From: Bacteroidales bacterium
GTDB lineage: Bacteria; Bacteroidota; Bacteroidia; Bacteroidales; UBA7960
DNA length: 48,379 nucleotides
Direction of reading: 5' to 3'
Assembly (NCBI GenBank): GCA_007131245.1
Contig: SLQX01000013.1
Location: forward strand, 1 to 48,379
The position numbers and the translations under genes were made by a program. The number at the start of each line of letters is the position of its first letter. The stretch's first letter is position 1. A model generated the notes under the pieces. It ran no database searches. It was not told the DNA's origin and saw only the letters and a program-made list of their open reading frames with translations. Positions 19,978-29,338 of this stretch are shown here, piece by piece.

Positions 19978-20004
19978 CCCTCTTGCAGTAAAACAGCAAG
20001 AGGG
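19978..20004 (-). terminator. Intrinsic terminator downstream of the esterase gene
   Basis: 9-bp stem CCCTCTTGC/GCAAGAGGG with a T-rich tract on the minus strand. Confidence 0.65.
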
Positions 20005-20059
20005 CATTAAGCAATAAGTTTATGCATTTTGAAAACTCAAAAAAAGATAAGGAGGATGG

Positions 20060-20683
20060 TTATTCCTGGCTGGTAAAAAACCACTCTTTGACTTTATTTA
20101 TTTCTTCCAGGTTAATGGTATGTGGTCTGCCGGGAAAAATTTCCTTCACCAAATCTGCGCCCATTTTCTTCATGATTTTTGCAGTTTCATCTGTCCTGGT
20201 CAAGGGGATATGAGGATCACTGTCGCCATTACTGATAAAAACTTTGGTCTGATCAAAGTCCCCTTTATATCTGGATGTGTCTGGCGCACTTCCGATAAGA
20301 CCGCCTGTAAAAACACCAATGCCTCCATACCTGCGTGCATTACGCGCAGTAACCTCAGCGGCCAGGCAGGCACCCTGAGAAAAACCCATGATGAAAATTT
20401 TTTCTGTTTGCAGATGTTGCTCGATATTTTGTACAAGCGTGGAAATATTTTCAAGTGCACTGTCGAGCCATGGTTGATTCTGTGCTGAGGGAACCATAAA
20501 ACTATAGGGATACCAGGTATATTCCTCAGCTTCGGGAGCGGCAAAATAGGTTTTGCCATCATCAAAAAAATCTGCCAACCCCAATATGTCTTCAGGGGGA
20601 GCTCCACGCCCATGAATCAATATAACGGCTTTGTCAGCCTGGTGCAACGGAGCCCCCTGTTGGGTAATTTTGTAGCTATGCAT
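20060..20683 (-). CDS. Alpha/beta-hydrolase, phospholipase/carboxylesterase family
   Basis: ILIHGRGAPPED, IMGFSQGACLAAEVTAR, SNGDSDPHIPL. Confidence 0.88.
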   Translation of the reverse strand: MHSYKITQQGAPLHQADKAVILIHGRGAPPEDILGLADFFDDGKTYFAAPEAEEYTWYPYSFMVPSAQNQPWLDSALENISTLVQNIEQHLQTEKIFIMGFSQGACLAAEVTARNARRYGGIGVFTGGLIGSAPDTSRYKGDFDQTKVFISNGDSDPHIPLTRTDETAKIMKKMGADLVKEIFPGRPHTINLEEINKVKEWFFTSQE

Positions 20684-21061
20684 GATTGTTATTTTTTGAA
20701 GGTTTTCAAGTTCTTATTTTATCCGTTTAAAGTAACCCACGTAAGGCTTTGATGCTTGACCAACACCCTATTACACTTTATTGTTTAGCAGTCTGTCTTC
20801 GCCTTTTGCAATCAACACCAAAACTAATTTTTTATGACTGTTTTTATTCCCTGGCGTAATTTGCCCCGACAGCCTCATACCAAAAGACTTTCCTAGCCTC
20901 AACAAAGCTCATCTTTGTATTTATTTTAATACAGGACATTAACAATATTTTAAGACATGTTAGCGTTTAATAACAAAGGCCTTTTTTTATTCAAATAGTT
21001 CTTTGTGCACAGAGTGTTTTATACGCATTTAACTTGATGTTGAACCTAAACATGTGATGCT

Positions 21062-21739
21062 ATGAACACAAAAAAAATATCAACAAAAGATCTTGAAAAC
21101 AAGAAAAGCTTGTTTTTTAAGACAGGATTGGCTTTATCTCTGGCATTTGTTCTGCTGGCTTTTCAATACCAGGTCACAGAACGTGTTATTACAGACCTGC
21201 CAGACATGCCGGTAGTAGTGGTGGAAGATGAGATAATTGAGATTACGATTCCGGAAAAGCCTGAACCCCCTCCCCCATTGGACAGCCAGGATTTCACGCT
21301 GGTGCCTGATGATATAGACATTGATGACGCTGCATTTCAAATTGATGTGGATGCCACAGCTGAGGTTCCTGAATTGAATTTCGACCCGGTGGTTTTTTCC
21401 CGGGAAGAAAAACCCGGGGATGATGAAATATTTGTCAGACCCGAGGTATTGCCTGAGTTTCCCGGAGGCATGGAAGCGATGTACGCCTACTTTGGGAAAA
21501 CGATCAACTACCCCCGCCTGGCCAGGGAGTTACATATCCAGGGCACTGTTTATATCGGTTTTGTGGTTGAGGCAGATGGCTCCATTAGCAATGTACATCT
21601 TATCAGAGGTATCGAAGCCGGATGTGATGAAGAAGCCATACAGGCAGTGGAAAATATGCCCAACTGGATACCCGGTCGCATGGGAACCCAGGCCGTGAGG
21701 GTCCGCTTTTCCGTACCGGTCCACTTCCGGCTGAATTGA
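21062..21739 (+). CDS. Energy transducer TonB
   Basis: N-terminal TM, Pro-rich EKPEPPPPL, C-terminal TonB domain LPEFPGGMEAMYAYFGKTINYPRLARE...GTVYIGFVVEADGSISNV. Confidence 0.92.
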   Translation: MNTKKISTKDLENKKSLFFKTGLALSLAFVLLAFQYQVTERVITDLPDMPVVVVEDEIIEITIPEKPEPPPPLDSQDFTLVPDDIDIDDAAFQIDVDATAEVPELNFDPVVFSREEKPGDDEIFVRPEVLPEFPGGMEAMYAYFGKTINYPRLARELHIQGTVYIGFVVEADGSISNVHLIRGIEAGCDEEAIQAVENMPNWIPGRMGTQAVRVRFSVPVHFRLN

Positions 21740-21795
21740 TTAAAAAAGATATCCATTGAAACATCAAATGTTTTGATGTAGCTGGCAAAAAGAAA

Positions 21796-21827
21796 AACCC
21801 GCAGGGAGTGGTGTTTCCCTGCGGGTT
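21796..21827. terminator. Intrinsic terminator between convergent genes
   Basis: 12-bp stem AACCCGCAGGGA/TCCCTGCGGGTT with flanking A-/T-rich tracts. Confidence 0.85.
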
Positions 21828-21857
21828 GTATTTTTCTGGTTGGTTTGTTGTGTTTTA

Positions 21858-23894
21858 TTATTTCAAATACCTTTCAAACCAGTTGTGTAACTCCTCATAC
21901 CAGTAAATGGAGTTTTGAGGAGTAAGAATCCAGTGATTTTCATCAGGGTAATATACCAATCTGGCATCCAGTCCCATTCCTTTGTAAATACCATACACCA
22001 AAAAACCGTGTGCTACGGGCACTCTGTAATCCAGTTCACCATGAATAATCAACATGGGAGTTTGAAAGTTATGGGCAAACTGGGAAGGGTTCTGTGAATT
22101 AAGCACATCATAATTATCCCATGGCGTACCTCCGTATTGATATCCACGGTTGCCTGCATAGTCAGAAGCAAACTGCAGGTGGAGGTCATATACCCCTGCA
22201 TGGTTAACAAGAGCTGCAAATCTGTCGGTATGCCCGGCTATCCAACTCACCATATACCCGCCATAACTTCCTCCGGTAGCAGCCATCCGGTCTTCATCAA
22301 TATAATCCTTTTCGGCCATATAATCGGCAGCTTTCATAATATCTTCAAAAGGCTTGTTGGCATGTTCTCCATGTATAGAAATGGCAAAATCCTGACCAAA
22401 GCTTGTACTACCGTGGAAGTTGGGCAAAGCCACAACATATCCCGGAGCTGCAAAAAGATGCGCATTCCAGCGATAGTGCCAGTTATCTCCAAAAATACCA
22501 TGGGGCCCACCGTGTATCATAAATACCATCGGATACACCTCGTTGGGGTCAAAGTCAGGTGGATAAACAATAAACATTTGAATATCTTCCCCCTCAGCAC
22601 CCTGGTAAGTGACATCATCAACGCGGCCAAAGTTGAGAGCCGCCATTTTTTCATTATTATAGCTGGTAAGCTGTTTCACATCACGTCCCCGGTTGTCCAT
22701 CTTAAAAATTTCTGTGGGGCTGTTCAAACTGTGGTTGGTAAAGAGGAGATCTCTGCCACGACGCCCGGCAATGCTTGCATTACCACTACTCCCTTCACCA
22801 TATAATAAAGTATACTCACCCCCACTGGCTGGAATTGAAAAAATAGCCGTACGTGCATTGCGCTGTGCATGGAAATAAATGGTTCTTCCGTTGGGTGACC
22901 ATAGCCAGTTTTGACATGAAAGGTCGATGTCAGAGGTGAGATTTTCTTTGCTTCCATCTTCCAGGTTGTATTTCACCATTTCAACTCTATCGGCATAAAA
23001 ATGGTAAATGTTTTTCTTTCCGTAAAGAATATAATCTCCATCAGGGCTGTAAACCGGAGACAGGTCATCAGCGGGGTTTTCTTCAGTTATATTGGTCAGT
23101 TCACCAGAACCATCGGTGGGTAACAAAAAGACATCGTAATTCAGATTATCGAATGGGGGCGGAGTGTTATTCATACTCACTGCAATCTGCTCTCCATCGG
23201 GTGATATATCGTAAGAAACCCCTCCCATCATGCTGAAATAGTTTTCACTATGAGGCATCAAATCAACCACCTCACTGGTTTGGATATCCACGCTGAAAAG
23301 GCGGGGAAAATGTCCGTCAGTAAGCCAGCGATCCCAAAAACGATACATGGTGTTTTCCGTGACTTTGGCTGTCACTTTGCTTTCCCGTTGCTCTTTCAAC
23401 AACTCTTCCAGCTTTTCAAAATCACCATTGTATTCGGGTAGAATATTGGCGCCAAATGCAATGCGTTCACCCGTGGGAAACCACTTGATGGAAAAAACAC
23501 CCACTGGCAAATCTGTAATTTTTTGCGCTTCGCCCCCGCTGAGATCGAGCACATATACCTGTCCCGGACCATCATGCCTACGGGAAACAAAAGCAATTTT
23601 CTCCCCGTCAGGGCTCCAGATCGGTGAGCTTTCTTTGCCTGTAAAAGTTAGCTGGCGGGTGGTTCCCTCTTCAATGTTGAGCAAATGTAAATCGGATGTT
23701 GAGCTGTTTTTCTCAATATCCCACCGCGTTAGAGCAAAAACGGCCCATTCACCATCAGGAGAGACATCAGGGGCACCTACGCGATCCATCTCCCACATTT
23801 TTTCTGCTGTAAAGACCTCAGTTCCATCCTGGGCATATACCAGGAAAAGGATACTGACGAATACCATAGTAAGTAAACTTTTCAGTGTGTTCAT
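21858..23894 (-). CDS. S9 family peptidase (DPP-IV/acylaminoacyl-peptidase-like, WD40-like propeller)
   Basis: Signal peptide ending VYA|QDG; repeated SPDGE propeller motifs; ATGGSYGGYMVSWIAGH nucleophile; HGELDYRVPVAHG, PDENHWI. Confidence 0.95.
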   Translation of the reverse strand: MNTLKSLLTMVFVSILFLVYAQDGTEVFTAEKMWEMDRVGAPDVSPDGEWAVFALTRWDIEKNSSTSDLHLLNIEEGTTRQLTFTGKESSPIWSPDGEKIAFVSRRHDGPGQVYVLDLSGGEAQKITDLPVGVFSIKWFPTGERIAFGANILPEYNGDFEKLEELLKEQRESKVTAKVTENTMYRFWDRWLTDGHFPRLFSVDIQTSEVVDLMPHSENYFSMMGGVSYDISPDGEQIAVSMNNTPPPFDNLNYDVFLLPTDGSGELTNITEENPADDLSPVYSPDGDYILYGKKNIYHFYADRVEMVKYNLEDGSKENLTSDIDLSCQNWLWSPNGRTIYFHAQRNARTAIFSIPASGGEYTLLYGEGSSGNASIAGRRGRDLLFTNHSLNSPTEIFKMDNRGRDVKQLTSYNNEKMAALNFGRVDDVTYQGAEGEDIQMFIVYPPDFDPNEVYPMVFMIHGGPHGIFGDNWHYRWNAHLFAAPGYVVALPNFHGSTSFGQDFAISIHGEHANKPFEDIMKAADYMAEKDYIDEDRMAATGGSYGGYMVSWIAGHTDRFAALVNHAGVYDLHLQFASDYAGNRGYQYGGTPWDNYDVLNSQNPSQFAHNFQTPMLIIHGELDYRVPVAHGFLVYGIYKGMGLDARLVYYPDENHWILTPQNSIYWYEELHNWFERYLK

Positions 23895-24146
23895 TTCGAT
23901 AGCTTTAGTTGTTTATAAATCACTTGCTGTTAAACTTTTTTAAGAACAAACAAAGAAAGCTTAAACATGTATTATTTCCAAAAAAACCGATAGTTGTTTT
24001 TAATTTTTAAGAAATAACCTTCCATCCGTTGTTGAACTGGGACGTTGGCGGATACTTGCCAGGGTATGATTGTGAAATGTATTCCTGGTTTTCCAGGGAT
24101 TGTTTTATCAAATGATGAATGGGTTATTCAGACTAAAAACCAATTT

Positions 24147-24172
24147 AAACCTGCCTCTGCCAGGTTTTTTTT
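24147..24172 (+). terminator. Orphan intrinsic terminator in a 690-bp intergenic region
   Basis: AAACCTG-CCTCTGC-CAGGTTT stem-loop followed by a T8 run on the + strand; no annotated + strand gene precedes it. Confidence 0.65.
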
Positions 24173-24519
24173 AGTAATTAGGGAGCACAAAAGTCTTGCA
24201 AGCTGATAGTTGTTTGTAGGTTGATTACCCATTGGATATTTTTCAGATCTCCGGTTACATATATTGTCATTATTATTTTAAGCAGGAAAGCTTAAGCAAA
24301 ACCCAGGCAGGATTTCAGAAAACCTGTTCGCCATCGGACAATAACCGTTCACATCCGCACAGCTCAATCTTTTAGTTCGCAACTAAAAAAACCTTATTTA
24401 TCTGTTTTTGGGCTTTTTATCATTATTGGCATAATTTTAGCTTCTCACAACAATGTTTTTTTAAATTACCATAAAAACTTTATTTAGTGTCCTTTGTATG
24501 TTTTTCAAAACATTTTTTT

Positions 24520-24578
24520 AGGTTCTTTTATTTTCGAACCTTTTATTTTTTTTATATCTTTGCAGAGAACCTAAAAAA
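24520..24578 (+). promoter_or_regulatory. Candidate autoregulated promoter/operator of the GbsR/MarR-type gene
   Basis: AGGTTC-N10-GAACCT palindrome at 24520-24541, -7-like TATCTTTG at 24555-24562, third half-site GAACCT at 24567-24572. Also TTTTTTAGGTTCT (24514-24526) pairs perfectly with AGAACCTAAAAAA (24566-24578). Confidence 0.65.
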
Positions 24579-24585
24579 CTAAATT

Positions 24586-25068
24586 ATGCCAGCAATGAAT
24601 GACAGAGCAAATTTTATTGAAGAGTCCGGTCTTTTTTTTGAAAGCATGGGCCTCACTCGAATGTCAGGCAGGATACTGGGATACCTTATGGTTACCGACA
24701 AAGAGAAAGTATCCTTTGAAGAGTTCACCCAGGTGCTGCAAGCTTCAAAAAGCTCTATCAGCACCAATCTTAAGGCCCTTACCGGCGTAATGTTCATCAA
24801 AACCGTGACCATCCCGGGAGACAGAAAAACCTATTATGAGTTGTCGCCTGATATTTGCTGGAGCGATATTTTAAAGAAACGAACCCATGACCTCAAGGTT
24901 ATGATTACCCTTTTCAAAAAGGGATACCATTTGCGATCCAACACAAAAGATCAGCCATCACAGTGGATAGAAAACGCCATATCCTTTTATGAATGGCTGC
25001 TGCAGGAAATGGGCAATCTGATTGAAAAATGGGAGAAAACCATAGAAAAGGACAAAAACAAAAATTGA
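24586..25068 (+). CDS. GbsR/MarR-type transcriptional regulator
   Basis: FFESMGLTRMSGRILGYLMVTDKEKVSFEEFTQVLQASKSSISTNLKALTGVMFIKTVTIPGDRKTYYEL winged-HTH pattern. Confidence 0.88.
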   Translation: MPAMNDRANFIEESGLFFESMGLTRMSGRILGYLMVTDKEKVSFEEFTQVLQASKSSISTNLKALTGVMFIKTVTIPGDRKTYYELSPDICWSDILKKRTHDLKVMITLFKKGYHLRSNTKDQPSQWIENAISFYEWLLQEMGNLIEKWEKTIEKDKNKN

Positions 25069-25084
25069 TTTTTTAAAAAAAATG

Positions 25085-25104
25085 GGTTCTTTAGTTTCCG
25101 AACC
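25085..25104 (+). promoter_or_regulatory. Second candidate operator upstream of the LolA-like gene
   Basis: GGTTCTTTAGTTTCCGAACC, 17/20 identical to GGTTCTTTTATTTTCGAACC at 24521-24540. Confidence 0.6.
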
Positions 25105-25149
25105 TGGTGAACTATTTTACAAAACAAATAAACACTAAACCCAACAAAA

Positions 25150-25896
25150 ATGAAAACCACAATTATCTTTTTTTGCTTAGCCGCCATTTACGCAGTAAAT
25201 GTCAACGCCCAGGACCCCAAAGCCATCATTGAGAAAATGGAGGAAAACTTGCGCGGAGAATCATCCTACAATGAAATGACCATGAAAACCGTCAGACCAC
25301 GCTACACAAGAGAAATAAGTATGAAAGCCTGGACCCTGGGTGATGATTATTCTCTTATCCTGGTAACCGCCCCCGCCCGGGACGAAGGCACCAGTTTTTT
25401 AAAAAGAAAAAATGAGATCTGGAACTATGTACCCAATATAGATCGCACCGTTAAAATGCCCCCAAGCATGATGTCGCAATCATGGATGGGTAGTGACTTT
25501 ACCAACGATGATTTGGTCCAGGGAAGCTCAACAGTTGAAGATTATGATCACCAGTTGCTGGGCAAAGAAACCATCGATGGCGTTGAATGTTACAAAGTTG
25601 AAATGATACCCCACCCCGAAACGCCTGTTGTGTATGAAAAAATCATCAGATGGGTAAGCACAGGTTATTATCTGCCGGTAAAAGTGGAGCATTACAATGA
25701 ATTTGGTGAGCTGGTAAGCACCATCGAGTTTAGTGAAGTAAAAAACCTGGGAGGTCGCGACTTCCCTACAGTTATGGAAATGACCCCACACGATAAAGAA
25801 GGTCACAAAACTATTATTACAACACACAAAGCCGATTTTGGTGTAGAACTCAATACCAACTTTTTCTCACAAAGAAATATGAGGGAGATAAGATAG
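25150..25896 (+). CDS. Outer membrane lipoprotein-sorting (LolA-like fold) periplasmic protein
   Basis: Signal peptide ending VNA|QDP; family pattern KRKNEIWNYVPNIDRTVKMPPSMMSQSWMGSDFTNDDLV. Confidence 0.88.
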   Translation: MKTTIIFFCLAAIYAVNVNAQDPKAIIEKMEENLRGESSYNEMTMKTVRPRYTREISMKAWTLGDDYSLILVTAPARDEGTSFLKRKNEIWNYVPNIDRTVKMPPSMMSQSWMGSDFTNDDLVQGSSTVEDYDHQLLGKETIDGVECYKVEMIPHPETPVVYEKIIRWVSTGYYLPVKVEHYNEFGELVSTIEFSEVKNLGGRDFPTVMEMTPHDKEGHKTIITTHKADFGVELNTNFFSQRNMREIR

Positions 25897-25979
25897 TCCA
25901 GGATGAAAACAGCTGGAGTCATAACCGGCCTCTGAATCTTATCAACCCCAAAACAACAACAAAACTAATTGTAATTAAA

Positions 25980-27224
25980 TTGCTTAAGCCTATCCACATG
26001 AAAATGTTAGTAACACTTGCCTGGAGAAACTTATGGCGAAAAAAAAGGAGAACCTTTATAACAGCCAGTTCGGTGATGTTTGCTACAATTTTGGCCATCA
26101 CGTTGATGTCAATGGTCAACGGGATGAAAGACCAGATGGTTGATTCTATTGTGCAAAACACAACCGGCCATTTACAAATACAAGATGTAATGTACAACGA
26201 TGAACCTACCATGGACCATGCGCTGGGTTATGAGCAAGAGGTAAAAGCAGCATTAGAAAAGTATTCTGCTGATATAGATTATATTGTACCTCGCATTCAT
26301 GGATTTTGCCTTGCTTCCAAAGGAATGAGCACCCGCGGGGTGAAAGTGATGGGGGTGGAGGCACAAAAAGAGGACCAGATGAACAGTCTCTCTTCCAGGC
26401 TTATAAAGGGCAGCATGTTTGAACCCCGGGATGACTTTGCGGTAATAGGCAAAGGTGTTGCGGAACAGCTTGATCTTTCTTTGGGTGACACCATAGTGCT
26501 ACTGGGCCGCGGATTCCAGGGAATGACGGCAGCAGGCAAATTCAAAATTGGAGGCGTGCTGGCGTTTCCCCTGCCGGAACAAAACAACACTTTGGTTTAC
26601 CTCCCCCTGGATATAGCACAAGGGTTCTTTGCAGCACCCCAGCGATTAACCAATCTTATCATCATGACAAAGCAAAAAGATTTGGTACCCGAACTTGCTG
26701 AAAAACTAAATGCAGAACTGGACGATGAGTGGTACAGAGTGCTTACCTGGGAAGAATTAATGCCCGACAAAGTGGCTGCTTTCGAAGCCCGGGATGCACA
26801 GGTAAGTGTATTTGCCTGGATTTTATATATTGTGGCAGGATTTGGCATCTTTGGAACAGTTATAACCATGATGTTTGAACGAGTGAGAGAGTTTGGCATC
26901 CTGCTTTCCATAGGATTAAAACGAATTCGATTGTCAATCATTTGTATCCTAGAAACAATTTTTGTCAGTTTCATAGGGGTTTTGGCAGGTATTGCCCTGG
27001 GGTTTCCAATCATGTTCTGGCTCTATAAACACCCCATACCCATGGCGGATGATTTGGGTGATGTAATGATAGACATGGGTATTGAGCCCGTAATGTCCTT
27101 CTCAATATCTCCCGATATCTTCATCTCACAAGCCATCAACATCTTTTTTATTGCCCTAATTGTTGGCATGTACCCCGTTTATAAAGTGTTCAGGTTAGAC
27201 ATGGGGTCCTCTTCGAGAAAATAA
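25980..27224 (+). CDS. FtsX/LolE-type ABC permease, paralog A1
   Basis: LAWRNLWRKKRRTFITASSVMFA start; FGIFGTVITMMFERVREFGILLSIGLKR. The ATG at 25998 (MKMLVTLAW) may be the true start. Confidence 0.9.
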   Translation: MLKPIHMKMLVTLAWRNLWRKKRRTFITASSVMFATILAITLMSMVNGMKDQMVDSIVQNTTGHLQIQDVMYNDEPTMDHALGYEQEVKAALEKYSADIDYIVPRIHGFCLASKGMSTRGVKVMGVEAQKEDQMNSLSSRLIKGSMFEPRDDFAVIGKGVAEQLDLSLGDTIVLLGRGFQGMTAAGKFKIGGVLAFPLPEQNNTLVYLPLDIAQGFFAAPQRLTNLIIMTKQKDLVPELAEKLNAELDDEWYRVLTWEELMPDKVAAFEARDAQVSVFAWILYIVAGFGIFGTVITMMFERVREFGILLSIGLKRIRLSIICILETIFVSFIGVLAGIALGFPIMFWLYKHPIPMADDLGDVMIDMGIEPVMSFSISPDIFISQAINIFFIALIVGMYPVYKVFRLDMGSSSRK

Positions 27225-27255
27225 AAGCAAAAAACAACTGAAAAGTGATAATTCA

Positions 27256-28482
27256 ATGCAAACACTTATAAAAATATCCTGGAGAAATATTTGGCGTAAC
27301 CCGACCCGAAGTATTGTAATCATAATTGCTATTGTCCTTGGACTGATGGGAGGAGTTTTTTCTGCTGGCATGCGATTGGGAGTAGAAACACAACAGTTTG
27401 AAGAAACCGTTGAAAACCAGATATCACACATTCAAATCCATCACCCCCGGTTTATAGCCAACCCCGAATCGCACTACCGTATCGAGGGAGGAGCTCAGAT
27501 GGCAAAGAAAATTCATCAAATGCCGGGTGTAGCACAAGTGGCTCATCGCACAGTATTCGACGGAATGATAGCCACAGCCAACATGAATACAGGAGTGCGA
27601 ATCAAAGGAATTGACCCTGTTAAAGAAGCATTAACAACACACCTTGACGACCTGATGGTTGATGGAACCTATTTTGAAGATAACGGCAGGCTCCCCTCGG
27701 TGATAATGGGGCATAAGTTGGCAGAAGAATTAAGAGCTGACCTGGGCTCAAGAGTAGTTCTCACCTTCCAGGATATCTCGGGTGAGATGGTGAGTGCTTC
27801 TTTCCGGGTTGAAGGACTCTATTCGGTAACATCACTGCGATTTGAAGAAAGAACGATTTTTGTAAAAGCCAATGAACTAAACCAGCTTATTGGTGACAAA
27901 ACCGCAGTTACCGAAATTGCTGTTGTCCTGGAAAACCTGGATCAATACAGGGAGGCCACCGATGAGCTTAAGAAACTATACCCCCATGCCGAGGTCCGCA
28001 ACTGGGCAGACATGGCGCCCTCGCTGTATTATTCGATGGAGTTTCTCCACCAAAATCTTGCATGGGTGGTGGGAATCATCATACTGGGGGTGTCTTTTGG
28101 TTTACTCAATACCATTCTCATGTCGGTTCTTGAGCGGGTTAATGAATTAGGTGTTTTAATGGCCATAGGAATGAAAAAAATCAGGGTATTCAGCATGGTG
28201 GTCCTGGAAACAACATTGCTGTCCATTGTAGGGGGAGCCGTAGGTTTGATCCTTTCATACACCATGGTAATGCTGCTCAACATCAGGGGAATCGACATGA
28301 GCGGTGCCGGGGGTGAAGGAATGGCTGATTTTGGATATGCATCGCACATATACCTTAAAGTTCCCCCTGCTCTATATTATGAAATTGGCATACTGGTCAT
28401 TGGATTTGCTGTCCTGGCAGCTATCTACCCTGCATGGAAAGCCATCAGGCTTCAACCGGCCGAAGCTGTAAGGCAGGAATAA
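27256..28482 (+). CDS. FtsX/LolC-type ABC permease, paralog B1
   Basis: ISWRNIWRNPTRSIVIIIAIVLGL; FGLLNTILMSVLERVNELGVLMAIGMKK; end LQPAEAVRQE. Confidence 0.92.
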   Translation: MQTLIKISWRNIWRNPTRSIVIIIAIVLGLMGGVFSAGMRLGVETQQFEETVENQISHIQIHHPRFIANPESHYRIEGGAQMAKKIHQMPGVAQVAHRTVFDGMIATANMNTGVRIKGIDPVKEALTTHLDDLMVDGTYFEDNGRLPSVIMGHKLAEELRADLGSRVVLTFQDISGEMVSASFRVEGLYSVTSLRFEERTIFVKANELNQLIGDKTAVTEIAVVLENLDQYREATDELKKLYPHAEVRNWADMAPSLYYSMEFLHQNLAWVVGIIILGVSFGLLNTILMSVLERVNELGVLMAIGMKKIRVFSMVVLETTLLSIVGGAVGLILSYTMVMLLNIRGIDMSGAGGEGMADFGYASHIYLKVPPALYYEIGILVIGFAVLAAIYPAWKAIRLQPAEAVRQE

Positions 28483-28572
28483 ATCAAAACAAACCTGGAG
28501 GGGTTTGCTCCATCAAACTAAAATATCAAAGTGTGTTGCCTATAAAAAAAATATCATTAAATACATAAAAAC

Positions 28573-29265
28573 ATGAAAACAGTTATTAAAACCACGAACC
28601 TCGAAAAAGTATACAACAGCTCTGTAGCACCCGTAAAAGCAGTAAATCAGGTTAACCTTGAGTTCAAAGAAGGGGAGTTTACAGCCATTGTAGGTCCTTC
28701 GGGAAGCGGGAAGACAACTTTTCTCAACTTAATAGGAGGCCTGGACAAACCCACACGGGGAAATGTAATAATTGACGATACCGACATTTCTTCCATGAAA
28801 GAGAGCCAGCTTTTTGATTTTCGCCTTAAACACATAGGTTTTGTTTTTCAGGCTTACAATCTGATTCCTGTGCTTACAGCAGTGGAAAACGTATCCTTTG
28901 TTATGCTTTTACAAAACAGGCCCAAAGAGGAGATGGAAAAACGTGCAAAGGAAATGCTGGAGCAAGTAGGACTTTCGGACAAAATCAATGTAAGACCCAA
29001 CAAGCTTTCCGGTGGACAACAACAACGGGTGGCAGTGGCCAGGGCACTGGCGTCCAAACCAGACTTTGTGTTGGCTGACGAACCTACCGCCAACCTGGAT
29101 ACCGAATCCGCCTTTAACCTGCTGGATATCATGTCAAAGCTAAACAAAGAAGAAAATATTACCCTAATTTTCTCCACACATGATCAAAGGGTCATTGACC
29201 GGGCCCGGCGGGTGATAACACTGGTGGATGGTGCTGTTAGCAAAGATGAATATTTTGACAAATAA
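28573..29265 (+). CDS. ABC transporter ATP-binding protein, LolD/MacB type
   Basis: GPSGSGKTTFLNLIGGLDKPTRG, LSGGQQQRVAVARALASKPDFVLADEPTANLD. Confidence 0.95.
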   Translation: MKTVIKTTNLEKVYNSSVAPVKAVNQVNLEFKEGEFTAIVGPSGSGKTTFLNLIGGLDKPTRGNVIIDDTDISSMKESQLFDFRLKHIGFVFQAYNLIPVLTAVENVSFVMLLQNRPKEEMEKRAKEMLEQVGLSDKINVRPNKLSGGQQQRVAVARALASKPDFVLADEPTANLDTESAFNLLDIMSKLNKEENITLIFSTHDQRVIDRARRVITLVDGAVSKDEYFDK

Positions 29266-29338
29266 GCTTTGGCGCAACAACAAGACATCGGCTTAACCCT
29301 GGTAAAATCAGGATAACGAACCACAAAACTGCAGCCCC

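Noticed and set aside
20902-20918. Small hairpin ACAAAG-CTCAT-CTTTGT upstream of tonB-like gene
   Set aside because: Only 6 bp in AT-rich sequence; compatible with chance.
22137-22805. 222-aa + strand ORF
   Set aside because: Antisense to the S9 peptidase gene; spurious.
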